Shown in pieces: positions 15,707-24,521 of a DNA stretch of 45,630 nt. The stretch is from an uncultured Gemmiger sp. (GTDB lineage Bacteria; Bacillota; Clostridia; Oscillospirales; Ruminococcaceae). Position 1 is the stretch's first letter. Every line of letters starts with the position of its first letter. The position numbers were made by a program, and so were the translations under genes. The stretch covers positions 1 through 45,630 of the forward strand of contig CASFJO010000093.1 in assembly GCA_949295035.1 (NCBI GenBank), in the 5' to 3' direction. The notes under the pieces are model-generated. The model did no database searches and was not told where the DNA came from. It saw only the letters and a program-made list of their open reading frames with translations.

Positions 15707-16717
15707 ATGGCGGAAGTGTTGTCACAAAGCCAGATTGACGCGCTGCTCAGCGCAGCGCGCAGCGGCGAGATGAACCTGAACCGGTCCGACCAGGATACGG
15801 AGAAGAAGTACAGAAAATACGATTTCTACAGCCCCCGAAAGTTTACCAAAGACAGGCTGAAGATGATCAGCGGCGTCTTTGAAAACTATACCCGGATCAT
15901 CAATTCGCGTCTGAACGGTTTGTTGCATACGACCAGTGAGATCTCGGTGGAATCGGTGGAAGAACAGCGATACTACGAATTTTCCAACGCCCTGTCCGAC
16001 GGCGATGTGCTGACATTGGCGGATGTGGACGTTCAGGGCAAACGGGAAAGCGAAGAAACTCCTGTATTGATCCATCTCAGCACGGGTCTCGCGCTGAATA
16101 TGATGGACCGGCTGATGGGCGGCCAGGGGGATGGAAGTTCCAAAGCGCCCGCCGGATACGGCTTTACGCCACTGGAACTAAAACTTTATGAGACCATCGT
16201 CAAGGACATGGTCTCCACGTTGGGCGGAAGCTGGGAAAATTACATCAATTTGAATTTTGTGTTCCGCCGCGTGGAATCCAACCCCACGCTGGTACAGCTG
16301 ATCGGCCTGGACGAAACCGTGGTCATTATCGGCATCAGCATCAAATTCCCCAATGCGTCCGGACGGATGAATATCTGTTTGCCGGGAATGATGCTCACCA
16401 ATATATTCGCCAGCATCACGGCCATAAATCAGATAGGCCGCGGCTCTGGAGAAAAAAATTCCGAAGAGATCATGGACATCCTGCGGGATTCGCAGCTGGA
16501 GATCACGGCGGAATTGGGACGCACCCAGCTGAAGTTGTGGGATATCTACTATTTGAACGTAGGCGACGTGATCGACTTGGGGCACTCCACCAAAAAACCC
16601 GTCAGCTTGTACATTGGCGGGCAGCCTTGGTTCAGCGGAAAGCTGGGAACCCAGGGAGGCAATATGGCAGTTAAAATTTGGGACACCTATCACGTCCAGA
16701 CAAGAGAGGAGAAGTGA
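15707..16717 (+). CDS. fliM: FliM, flagellar motor switch protein
   Basis: The product has 336 residues. FliM binds phospho-CheY and sets rotation direction. The N-terminal CheY-binding peptide is present (EVLSQSQIDALLSAA, residues 3-17). The middle CheC-like domain contains LSTGLALNMMDRLMGGQG, and the C-terminal SpoA domain contains LGRTQLKLWDIYYLNVGDVI. It is followed at once by FliY, the usual Gram-positive switch pair. Confidence 0.97.
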   Translation: MAEVLSQSQIDALLSAARSGEMNLNRSDQDTEKKYRKYDFYSPRKFTKDRLKMISGVFENYTRIINSRLNGLLHTTSEISVESVEEQRYYEFSNALSDGDVLTLADVDVQGKRESEETPVLIHLSTGLALNMMDRLMGGQGDGSSKAPAGYGFTPLELKLYETIVKDMVSTLGGSWENYINLNFVFRRVESNPTLVQLIGLDETVVIIGISIKFPNASGRMNICLPGMMLTNIFASITAINQIGRGSGEKNSEEIMDILRDSQLEITAELGRTQLKLWDIYYLNVGDVIDLGHSTKKPVSLYIGGQPWFSGKLGTQGGNMAVKIWDTYHVQTREEK

Positions 16718-16722
16718 GGAGC

Positions 16723-17931
16723 ATGGCTCAGAACATCTTTAATTCGATGGAACTGGACGCCATCGGCGAAATCATGAATATCAGCCTGGGGTCCTCGGCG
16801 ACCGCGGTGTCCAATATGCTGGATCATCGGGTGGACATCACCACCCCCTCCGTCAGCGTGGTCAGTGCAGGCGATTTCAGTATCGGCGATCTGGAGCCCG
16901 CCATCGGCATTGAGATCCGCTACGTTTCCGGCCTGAAGGGCAGCAACATCATGCTGCTGAAGAAAAGCGATATCAAGGTGATCGTGGATATCCTGATGGG
17001 CAGCGAAACCCCGGATGAGGAGTTTGAACTTAACGATCTGACGGTCAGCGCGGTGTGCGAGGTCATGAACCAGATGATGGGTGCGGCCTCCACCGCCCTG
17101 TCGGATTTCCTGGGTTACCCTGTCAACATCTCCACGCCGCAGTCTTTTGAACTGGATGATATGCCCAAGTTCAAAGCCGAGCATTTCGGTTCTGACGACG
17201 AAACGCTGGTCGTGGTCCGCTTTATGTTGAGCATTGAAAATATGCTCAAGAGCGAGTTTGTCAACGTGATGCCGATGGATCTGGCCCGCGAACTGCTGGC
17301 AGGCTTCGAAATGAATTTCGGCGTTGTTCCTTCCGACGATAGCGCGGCGGCACAGCCGCAGCATGCTGCCCAGCCGGCGGTACAGCCGCAGCCTGCATCG
17401 CAGCCGGCAGCCGCGCCCCAGCCGGAAGCGGCTTCTGCCAATCGGGTGATGAGCCAGGATGAGATCGAGAAGATGCTCGGCGGCCTCACTGGCGGCGCGG
17501 CACAGCCGGCGCCGGCCGCGCAGGCTCCGGTCCAGCCGGCTCCGGTCCAGCAGGCTCCGGTCCAGCAAATGCCGGTCCAGCAAGTCTGGCAGACGTCGGA
17601 ACCGAAACGGATCAACGCCAGCCCGGTTGCCCTTCCCGCTCTGGATGTGGAAGAGCGGATCGGCAAAGAGCAGGCGGACAACCTGGAAATGATCATGTCT
17701 GTTCCGCTGGAGATCTCGGTGGAGATCGGCCGTACGCGCCGGAAGGTGGAGGATATCCTTGCCTTCTCCAAAGGATCTCTGGTGGTGTTGGATAAATTGG
17801 CTGGCGATCAGGTGGATCTTTTTGTAAACGGACTGTGTGTGGCCCGGGGCGATGTGGTCGTGATCGATGATAATTTCGGCATCCGCATTACCGAGGTGCT
17901 CAAGCACGGCGAGCTTTTGAACCTGACCTGA
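16723..17931 (+). CDS. fliY: FliY, switch protein combining CheC-type phosphatase and FliN domains
   Basis: The product has 402 residues. The ATG at 16723 follows AGTGAGGA; the open frame upstream lies in fliM. Two CheC phosphatase helices are visible, DAIGEIMNISLGSSA (about residues 10-24) and SAVCEVMNQMMGAAS (about 108-122), both with the E-xx-N pair. A Pro/Gln/Ala linker (residues 205-290) with pentapeptide repeats leads to the C-terminal SpoA/FliN domain (LEISVEIGRTRRKVEDILAF). In this family FliY both builds the switch and removes phosphate from CheY. cheY follows. Confidence 0.95.
   Translation: MAQNIFNSMELDAIGEIMNISLGSSATAVSNMLDHRVDITTPSVSVVSAGDFSIGDLEPAIGIEIRYVSGLKGSNIMLLKKSDIKVIVDILMGSETPDEEFELNDLTVSAVCEVMNQMMGAASTALSDFLGYPVNISTPQSFELDDMPKFKAEHFGSDDETLVVVRFMLSIENMLKSEFVNVMPMDLARELLAGFEMNFGVVPSDDSAAAQPQHAAQPAVQPQPASQPAAAPQPEAASANRVMSQDEIEKMLGGLTGGAAQPAPAAQAPVQPAPVQQAPVQQMPVQQVWQTSEPKRINASPVALPALDVEERIGKEQADNLEMIMSVPLEISVEIGRTRRKVEDILAFSKGSLVVLDKLAGDQVDLFVNGLCVARGDVVVIDDNFGIRITEVLKHGELLNLT
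17524..17583 (+). repeat. 15-bp coding tandem repeat in the FliY linker
   Basis: Four copies of GCTCCGGTCCAGCAG-like units begin at 17524, 17539, 17554 and 17569 and encode APVQP, APVQQ, APVQQ and MPVQQ. They extend the flexible linker between the CheC-like and FliN domains. The near identity of the copies suggests slippage. Confidence 0.88.
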
Positions 17932-17992
17932 CCCGCGGCTGGATATCCAACGCGGAAACAACAAAACAGTAAAACAGTAAAGGGTGAAAATC

Positions 17993-18358
17993 ATGGCTAA
18001 GATTCTGATTGTGGACGACGCGGCTTTCATGAGAAAGGTGATCCGGGATACGCTGACAAAAGAAGGCTATACCGACATCTACGAGGCGGTAGACGGGCAG
18101 GATGCGGTGGAGAAATACTCCGAGATCAAGCCCGATCTGGTCCTGATGGACATCACGATGCCCAATATGGACGGTCTGGAAGCGCTGAAAGCCATCCGCG
18201 CCAAAGACAGCAACGCCAATGTGGTGATGTGTTCCGCCATGGGCCAGGAGGCCATGGTGGTGGAGGCCGTACAGGCGGGCACCAAGGACTTTGTTGTGAA
18301 ACCCTTCAAGAGCGATCGACTGCTTAAGACGGTCACTGCCATCGTGGGCAAGCCCTGA
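17993..18358 (+). CDS. cheY: CheY, chemotaxis response regulator
   Basis: The product has 121 residues, a single receiver domain. The ATG at 17993 has AAAGGGTG about 7 bases upstream; a GTG at 17984 lies within that site and is rejected. The acidic pair is D8/D9, the phosphorylated residue is D53 (LVLMDITMPNMDG), the switch Ser is S81 and the conserved Lys is K103 (VVKPF). Phospho-CheY binds FliM/FliY to control rotation. Its place after fliY matches Bacillus. A direct repeat AAAACAGT occurs twice at about 17963-17978 before it. Confidence 0.95.
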   Translation: MAKILIVDDAAFMRKVIRDTLTKEGYTDIYEAVDGQDAVEKYSEIKPDLVLMDITMPNMDGLEALKAIRAKDSNANVVMCSAMGQEAMVVEAVQAGTKDFVVKPFKSDRLLKTVTAIVGKP

Positions 18359-18363
18359 GAGGC

Positions 18364-18717
18364 ATGAAGGATATACTGGCTTTGCTCTGGGCCCTGTTCG
18401 TCACCGGCCTGGTCCTGGTGCTGGCGTATTTTCTTACCCGGTACCTGGCCGGGCGCATGGCGGCGGGCGGTATGGTCCGGGGGCGGCGCCTTGCGGTGCT
18501 GGAACAGGCAGCGGTGGGCAAAGACCAGAAGCTGTTGCTGGTGCGCCTGGATGATCGGCTGTATTTCCTGTCGGTCACGCCGGGTGCGACCACGATCCTG
18601 CGGGAATTGACCGCGGAGGAAAACGCGGCCTGGCAGGCGGAACAGCCGCCGCTTTCATCGGAGGCTGGAAGTTTTGCCCAGGCGTTGCGCCGGGTGATGG
18701 AACAGCGCAAGAAGTAA
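18364..18717 (+). CDS. fliO: FliO, flagellar export gate assembly protein
   Basis: The product has 117 residues with one N-terminal membrane segment (about residues 5-26) and a small cytoplasmic domain containing RRLAVLEQAAVGKDQKLLLV, the FliO signature. FliO helps FliP assemble into the export gate. It starts only 5 bases after the cheY stop with a poorly spaced GAGAGG, so translation probably depends on coupling. fliP follows. Confidence 0.9.
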   Translation: MKDILALLWALFVTGLVLVLAYFLTRYLAGRMAAGGMVRGRRLAVLEQAAVGKDQKLLLVRLDDRLYFLSVTPGATTILRELTAEENAAWQAEQPPLSSEAGSFAQALRRVMEQRKK

Positions 18718-18731
18718 GGAGGAAATGCAAC

Positions 18732-19394
18732 TTGGACGCGCTTATCAATGTAAACGGCGAAAACGTCCAAACCCTTCAGATCCTGTTCATGACCACCATG
18801 GTAACACTGTTGCCGTCCATCGTGGTCATGATGACCTCGTTTACACGGTATGTTATCTCCTTTTCTTTTCTGCGTTCCGCCATGGGCCTGCAGCAGAATC
18901 CGCCCAATATGGTCTTGATAGGAATGGCGCTGTTTCTCACGCTGTTTACCATGTCTCCGGCCATCAGCGAGATACAAACTACCGCCTATGAGCCGTATAT
19001 CGCGGAAGAGATCACCCAGGACGAGTTCTTTGAACGGGCGCAGGTCCCGCTGAAGGAGTTTATGGCGCGCAATACCGAGCCCAGTTCACTGCAGTTGTTC
19101 TGTGAACTGTCGGGGACGCCGGCTCCGGGCGATCAGGATGAAGCGGCGGATCTGCCGTTGACCACGCTGGTCCCGTCCTTTATGACGTCGGAACTCAAGC
19201 GGGCTTTTCTGATCGGTTTCTATCTGTACATCCCCTTCCTGCTGATCGACGTGGTGGTGGCCTCGGCGCTGATGTCCATGGGCATGATCATGCTTCCGCC
19301 GTCCATGATCTCCATGCCGTTCAAACTTCTCCTGTTTATCACCCTGGACGGGTGGCAGCTGTTGTTCTCCACGCTGGTGCAGGGGTTCAACTAG
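18732..19394 (+). CDS. fliP: FliP, flagellar export gate protein
   Basis: The product has 220 residues and starts with TTG at 18732, nine bases after AAGGAGG. FliP forms the core of the export gate with FliQ and FliR. Membrane helices include LFMTTMVTLLPSIVVMMTSF, a helix near 65-85, one near 160-180 and a C-terminal one. The family motif VISFSFLRSAMGLQQNPPNM is present. Many FliP proteins begin with a signal peptide and a longer periplasmic lead; here the first 14 residues are short and polar, without a cleavable signal. Confidence 0.95.
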   Translation: MDALINVNGENVQTLQILFMTTMVTLLPSIVVMMTSFTRYVISFSFLRSAMGLQQNPPNMVLIGMALFLTLFTMSPAISEIQTTAYEPYIAEEITQDEFFERAQVPLKEFMARNTEPSSLQLFCELSGTPAPGDQDEAADLPLTTLVPSFMTSELKRAFLIGFYLYIPFLLIDVVVASALMSMGMIMLPPSMISMPFKLLLFITLDGWQLLFSTLVQGFN

Positions 19395-19416
19395 AAAGCA
19401 AGGGAGGAGAAAGACC

Positions 19417-19662
19417 ATGGAGCCAGTGGATATTCTGCGGGAAGGCGTGGGCGTGGCGCTCAAACTTGGCGGTCCGATGCTGATCCTCAGCATGCTGGTA
19501 GGCATCCTGGTAGCGATCTTCCAGGCCGTGACCCAGATCCACGAGCAGTCTCTTGCCTTTATTTTGAAGCTGATCGTGGTGGTGCTGATCCTTCTGGTGG
19601 GTGGCAGCTGGATGCTGGAATCCCTCCAGGATTATTCCCGTTATCTGTTCACATTGATGTGA
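19417..19662 (+). CDS. fliQ: FliQ, flagellar export gate protein
   Basis: The product has 81 residues with two membrane helices (about residues 16-38 and 50-70). The motif VAIFQAVTQIHEQSLAFILK is diagnostic for FliQ. It packs around FliP and FliR in the export gate. AAGGGAGGAG precedes the ATG, and fliR starts 10 bases after the stop. Confidence 0.96.
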   Translation: MEPVDILREGVGVALKLGGPMLILSMLVGILVAIFQAVTQIHEQSLAFILKLIVVVLILLVGGSWMLESLQDYSRYLFTLM

Positions 19663-19672
19663 GGTCACGGGA

Positions 19673-20443
19673 ATGGACTGGTCGGAACTGTATCTTTTTA
19701 CCCTGATCTTCATGCGGGCCACCGGTTTTGTGATGATGAATCCGCTGCTTGGCCGAACAAGCGTGCCCAATCTGATACGGGCCGGCACAGCGATGGTCCT
19801 TTCCATCTTTTTGTTTGGGCTGGCGAATGAGTCGCCCGCCGTGCCTGCCACGACGCTGGAATTTGGGCTCAAACTGTTGCTGGAACTGGGCGTGGGCTTT
19901 GTGCTGGGCTTTGTGATGCAGCTGTTTTTCATGGTGATCGGGGTGGGCGGCGAAATCATCGACGCCCAGATGGGCCTGAATATGGCTCAGGTCTACGATT
20001 CCAGCAGCCAGGTCAACATGACGATGACCGCCGCGCTGCTGAACGTGCTGATGATCCTGACATTTTTTGCAGAGAACGGACACTACACCATGCTGCGGAT
20101 CTTTCTTTCCGCCCAGCGCGTCGTGCCCTATGGTGAGGCAGCGTTTGGGCGGGAGGTGGCTTCGGGAGTGACCGAAGTATTTCTTTCCTGTATTCTTCTG
20201 GCGGTCAAGCTGGCGCTGCCGATCCTGGCGGCGGAGATGCTGGGCGAGTTGGGTATGGGCATTCTGATGAAAGCCATTCCGCAGATCAATGCCTTCGTCA
20301 TCAACATCGAACTTAAGGTCATCATCGGTCTGGTCTTGTTTTTTCTGTTTCTGTTACCCATCAACGAGTTTTTGTTGGGGGTGGAGTCGCAGATGCTCAG
20401 GACCATGAGCCAGATACTGACCCGGATCGTGGCACCGGGCTGA
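19673..20443 (+). CDS. fliR: FliR, flagellar export gate protein
   Basis: The product has 256 residues and six or so membrane helices. It opens MDWSELYLFTLIFMRATGF and carries the conserved FVMQLFFMVIGVGGEIIDAQ and QINAFVINIELKVIIGLVLF segments. FliR completes the FliP5Q4R1-type gate in the family. The gene ends 20 bases before flhB; some clostridia fuse the two, but here they are separate. Confidence 0.96.
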   Translation: MDWSELYLFTLIFMRATGFVMMNPLLGRTSVPNLIRAGTAMVLSIFLFGLANESPAVPATTLEFGLKLLLELGVGFVLGFVMQLFFMVIGVGGEIIDAQMGLNMAQVYDSSSQVNMTMTAALLNVLMILTFFAENGHYTMLRIFLSAQRVVPYGEAAFGREVASGVTEVFLSCILLAVKLALPILAAEMLGELGMGILMKAIPQINAFVINIELKVIIGLVLFFLFLLPINEFLLGVESQMLRTMSQILTRIVAPG

Positions 20444-20463
20444 CCGGCAGGAGGTGATGCAGG

Positions 20464-21543
20464 GTGGCGGACGGACAGAAAACCGAAAAAGCAACACCAA
20501 AACGACGGGAAGACGAACGAAAAAAAGGTAATATCTTCTTCAGTAACGACGCCGTTTCGGTGGCGGTGCTGCTGACCGGATTAGCGATCCTGTTTCTTCT
20601 GGCGGGAAGCATGGCGTCCAGCATCCAGCGGTTTCTGCGCCAGTGTATCAGCATGGTGCAGGACCAGCAGGCTATTCCCACGCAGGGAGATCTGCAGGAA
20701 TTGCTGCTGCAATTTCTCAAGGTGTTTTTAACAGCGGCGGGCCCGCTGTTGGCGGTCACAACAGTGGCGGGCATCGCGGCGACCTTTTTTCAGACGAAGA
20801 TGCTGGTCACGGGCGAATCGCTGCGGCCCAAGTTCAGCCGCCTGAATCCCTTGCAGGGCCTGAAACGCCTGTTCTCTGTGCGCAGCCTGGTGGAGGCGCT
20901 GAAAGGCATTCTGAAGATCGGGGTGCTGCTGTACATTATCTACAATTTCCTGTCCGGCGTGGTGGACCTGTTTACCAAGTATCTGTTCACCGATGTGGTA
21001 ACTGCCTGCAGCCATTTGCTGGACCTGGCATTTCAGATGGCAATGCAGATCGGCGTGGCCTTCGTGGTGCTTGCCGGCGCGGACTACTTTTATCAGTGGT
21101 GGGACTACGAGCGGCAGATCCGCATGTCCAAGCAGGAGATCAAAGAAGAATATAAACAAATGGAGGGCGATCCCAAGGTCAAGGGCAAGATCAAAGAGAT
21201 CCAACGAAAGATCGCCCAGTCGCGCATGATGCAGAAGGTGCCGCAGGCAGACGTGGTCATCCGAAACCCTACCCACTTTGCCGTGGCGCTGCGCTATAAA
21301 CCTGATAAGGACAGCGCCCCGGTGGTGCTGGCCAAAGGGCAGGATCACCTGGCGCTGCGTATCGTGCAGCTGGCGGAAGAAAGCGGCGTGGCCATCGTAG
21401 AGAATGTGCCGCTGGCCCGGGCGCTGTACGCGTCCGCCGAGCTGGAACGCGAGATTCCGCCTGAACTTTACGGCGCCGTAGCCGAGGTGCTGGTGTACAT
21501 CTATCAGATGGGCAATAACAGCGGCACCCAAAACGGCAGTTAA
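20464..21543 (+). CDS. flhB: FlhB, export gate substrate-specificity switch
   Basis: The product has 359 residues and starts with GTG at 20464 after GGAGGTGA. Four membrane helices lie in the first 215 residues. The autocleavage motif N268-P-T-H271 is intact, and the C-terminal domain that follows is the part mirrored by FlhX at 2325-2639. Cleavage between N and P changes export from rod and hook proteins to late proteins, triggered by FliK. The start (MADGQKTEKATPKRREDERKKG) has the usual basic FlhB opening. Confidence 0.97.
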   Translation: MADGQKTEKATPKRREDERKKGNIFFSNDAVSVAVLLTGLAILFLLAGSMASSIQRFLRQCISMVQDQQAIPTQGDLQELLLQFLKVFLTAAGPLLAVTTVAGIAATFFQTKMLVTGESLRPKFSRLNPLQGLKRLFSVRSLVEALKGILKIGVLLYIIYNFLSGVVDLFTKYLFTDVVTACSHLLDLAFQMAMQIGVAFVVLAGADYFYQWWDYERQIRMSKQEIKEEYKQMEGDPKVKGKIKEIQRKIAQSRMMQKVPQADVVIRNPTHFAVALRYKPDKDSAPVVLAKGQDHLALRIVQLAEESGVAIVENVPLARALYASAELEREIPPELYGAVAEVLVYIYQMGNNSGTQNGS

Positions 21544-21568
21544 GAGAAAGCGAGCAGCAAGGTACGTT

Positions 21569-23659
21569 ATGAGACGAATTTTCGACAATGCCATATCCCT
21601 GATGGTAGTGGTCATCGTTCTGTTTCTGGTGATCCCGCTGTCAGCGCCCGTGCTGGACGTGTTGATCGTGGTCAACATCTCCCTGTCCATCATGATCCTC
21701 ATGATCACGATGAGCATTTCGGAAGCGCTGGAGTTTTCCATCTTCCCCTCATTGCTGCTGGTAACGACCCTGTTCCGGTTGGGCTTGAATGTCTCTTCTA
21801 CCCGCCTGATTCTGCGGGACGGAGGTCAGGCCGGCGTGGTGATCGGCGCGTTTGGTCAGCTGATCACCCAAGGCAATATCGTCATCGGCGTGCTGATCTT
21901 TCTCATCATCGTGCTGGTGCAGTTCATTGTTATCACCAAAGGCGCGGAACGCGTGTCGGAGGTGGCCGCCCGGTTCACACTGGACGCCATGCCCGGCAAG
22001 CAGATGGCGATCGACGCGGACCTGAGTTCCGGTCTGATCGACGAAAAGGAAGCGCGTCTGCGGCGTTACAAGATCCAAAAGGAGGCGGACTTCTACGGCG
22101 CCATGGACGGCGCCACCAAGATCGTCAAGGGCGACGCCATCATGTCCTTGATCATCACCGCGATCAACTTTGTGGCCGGCATTATTATAGGTGTGGTGCA
22201 GGGCGGCGGCGATATCCAGACCGTGCTGAGTATTTACTCCATCGCCACCATCGGTGACGGCCTGGTCTCTCAGTTGCCGGCGCTGATGATCTCCACCGCC
22301 ACCGGTATGATCGTGACCCGGTCGGTGTCTGACGGAAGCCTGAATACCGACGTGGTCAGCCAGTTCAAGGCGCAGCCGCGGGCCATCCTGGCCACAGGTG
22401 TGATCCTGGTGCTGCTGGGTATCTTCCCGGGCACGCCCACGCTGCCGCTGCTTCTGGTAGGCGTTGCGCTGACCGCCGGCGGTCTCATAGGTGAGAACGC
22501 CCTGGAAAAGGAGAAAGCGCAGCAGCGCACGCAAGAGCCGTCCGCCGCGGAGCCCGCGCCGGAGTCACCGGCCGCCGGCGAAGCGGAATACTATAAGGAT
22601 ATCAACAACGTCTATTCGCTGCTTACGGTGGAACCCATCGAGATGGAATTTGGCTACAGCCTGATCCCGCTGGTGGATGAAGCCAGTGGCGGCAAGCTGA
22701 TCAGCCGTATCGTGATCTTCCGCCGCCAGTATGCGCAGGATATGGGCTTCGTGATCCCGTCCATCCGTCTGCATGACGGTGCGGCGCTGGGCACGAACCA
22801 GTATGTCATCCGTATCCGCGGCGAGGAGGTGGCCCGGGGCGAGGTGCTGGTGGATTACTACCTGGCACTGGAGCCGTCCAATCCGGCAAGCCAGATCGAT
22901 GGTATTGAGGCGATCGAACCGGCTTACGGTATCCCGTCCCGGTGGATTTTGCCGGAGAACAAAGAGATGGCCGAAATTTACGGCTATACCGTGATCACCC
23001 CGCTGACCGTTATGCTCACCCACCTGTCCGAGACTATCAAAAAACATGCCTACGAACTGTTGGGAAGAACGGAAGTCATGCAGCTGGTGGAACACCTGAA
23101 ACAGACGGACCCGGATCTGGTGGCCGACGCTATTCCCAACAATATCACCTACGCGGGGCTGGAGAAGGTGCTGCGGGCGCTGCTCAAGGAGGGCATCCCC
23201 ATCCGGGACCTGGGGCTGATCCTGGAGGCGATCGTGGACGCCGGCCCCGGCAGCCGGGACATCGACCTGATCACCGAACAGGTACGTGCCCGTCTGAGCC
23301 GGACCATTACCCGGCGCTTCTGCGAAAACGGGCAGCTGCGGGTGGTAACACTGGATGCGGAGGTGGAGAAAAAGATCCTGGCGGCGCTTACCAAGAGCGA
23401 TCAGGGCGTCTATCTGGCGCTGGGGCCGGATATCATGCAGCAGATCATGACCCAGCTGGGGGATCTGCGCCAGAAGTTCCAGGAGCTTTCCCAGACCCCG
23501 GTGGTGCTCACCAGTCAGGTCATTCGGGTTTACCTGAGCCGCCTGATCGCCCAGTTCTATCCGGATGTGTATGTGCTTTCTTTCAACGAGATCACCAGCA
23601 ACATTCAGATCCAGGCCATAGGCAATATCACCCTGCAGGCGCAGACGGTGCAGGTATAA
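21569..23659 (+). CDS. flhA: FlhA, export gate platform protein
   Basis: The product has 696 residues. The N-terminal half (to about residue 315) has eight or so membrane helices and the FHIPEP signature around RFTLDAMPGKQMAIDADL. The cytoplasmic domain (from about 345) forms the nonameric platform that docks chaperones and uses the ion gradient. It contains AEIYGYTVITPLTVMLTHLS and GLILEAIVDAG. In many Firmicutes flhF and flhG follow flhA; here sigD follows directly after 19 bases. Confidence 0.97.
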   Translation: MRRIFDNAISLMVVVIVLFLVIPLSAPVLDVLIVVNISLSIMILMITMSISEALEFSIFPSLLLVTTLFRLGLNVSSTRLILRDGGQAGVVIGAFGQLITQGNIVIGVLIFLIIVLVQFIVITKGAERVSEVAARFTLDAMPGKQMAIDADLSSGLIDEKEARLRRYKIQKEADFYGAMDGATKIVKGDAIMSLIITAINFVAGIIIGVVQGGGDIQTVLSIYSIATIGDGLVSQLPALMISTATGMIVTRSVSDGSLNTDVVSQFKAQPRAILATGVILVLLGIFPGTPTLPLLLVGVALTAGGLIGENALEKEKAQQRTQEPSAAEPAPESPAAGEAEYYKDINNVYSLLTVEPIEMEFGYSLIPLVDEASGGKLISRIVIFRRQYAQDMGFVIPSIRLHDGAALGTNQYVIRIRGEEVARGEVLVDYYLALEPSNPASQIDGIEAIEPAYGIPSRWILPENKEMAEIYGYTVITPLTVMLTHLSETIKKHAYELLGRTEVMQLVEHLKQTDPDLVADAIPNNITYAGLEKVLRALLKEGIPIRDLGLILEAIVDAGPGSRDIDLITEQVRARLSRTITRRFCENGQLRVVTLDAEVEKKILAALTKSDQGVYLALGPDIMQQIMTQLGDLRQKFQELSQTPVVLTSQVIRVYLSRLIAQFYPDVYVLSFNEITSNIQIQAIGNITLQAQTVQV

Positions 23660-23678
23660 AAAAGGAGGCGGGAGATAT

Positions 23679-24503
23679 ATGGATGAGACCCGGACGGCGA
23701 CAGCCGTGTGCGATGACACTCCGTCTCCCGTCGATCGTGAACAGGCGGAAAAGCTGGACGATCATCAGCTCCTCCTTTTGTACCGCCAGACCGGCGACCA
23801 GGAATTGCGCTGGATGCTGGCCATGCGCTATACCCCGCTGGTGCGGCGGATCGCACTGCGGGCCAGTGGGTTGTACAGCAGCTTTGCCCAGCTGGACGAT
23901 ATTATTCAGGAAGGGCTTCTGGTGCTGCTCAATGCCGTGGATAAGTTTGATCCGGACAAAAACGTGAAATTTGAGACCTTCGTCTCAGCCCGCCTGAGGG
24001 GGATGATCGTGGATCTCGCCCGCCGGCAGGACTGGTTGCCCCGGCAGGTGCGGCAAAAATCGGTGCGGCTGAACCGGGCCATTGACGAGCTGGCCATTCA
24101 GCTGGGCCGTATGCCAAAAAATGACGAGGTTGCCCAGCACATGGGCCTGAGCAGGGAACAGTACGACGCGCTGCTTTCCGAGACTGCCATGTCCAGCCTG
24201 GTGTCGTTTGAGGCTATCCTGGACAGCTGCGGAAACGGCAGCGAAAAGTTTCTCCCGCCGGGCGAACAGCGCAGCAGTACCGAGGAAGAGTTCCAGGAAC
24301 GGGAGCTGCATCAGGTGCTGGAACAGGGGGTCGCTTCTCTGCGGGACAACGAAAAGATGGTTTTGTCGCTGTACTATGAAAAGGAACTGAACATGAAGGA
24401 GATCGCGCAGGTGCTGGGGGTCAGCGCCGCCCGCGTTTCCCAGATCCACAGCCGGGCACTGCAGCGCCTGCGGGTCTATATGAAGCAGTATATGCAGGCG
24501 TAA
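23679..24503 (+). CDS. sigD: SigD (FliA/sigma-28), flagellar late-gene sigma factor
   Basis: The product has 274 residues. Region 2 is seen in LDDIIQEGLLVLLNAVDKFD and FETFVSARLRGMIVDLARR, region 3 in LAIQLGRMPKNDEVAQHMGL, and region 4 in LSLYYEKELNMKEIAQVLGV with the helix-turn-helix VSAARVSQIHSRALQRLR. SigD directs late flagellar and chemotaxis genes. AAAGGAGG lies about 11 bases before the ATG. A FlgM anti-sigma factor is not in the window. A target is suggested at 796-822 before cheA. Confidence 0.93.
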   Translation: MDETRTATAVCDDTPSPVDREQAEKLDDHQLLLLYRQTGDQELRWMLAMRYTPLVRRIALRASGLYSSFAQLDDIIQEGLLVLLNAVDKFDPDKNVKFETFVSARLRGMIVDLARRQDWLPRQVRQKSVRLNRAIDELAIQLGRMPKNDEVAQHMGLSREQYDALLSETAMSSLVSFEAILDSCGNGSEKFLPPGEQRSSTEEEFQERELHQVLEQGVASLRDNEKMVLSLYYEKELNMKEIAQVLGVSAARVSQIHSRALQRLRVYMKQYMQA

Positions 24504-24521
24504 AGACGCCGGAAGGAAGGA

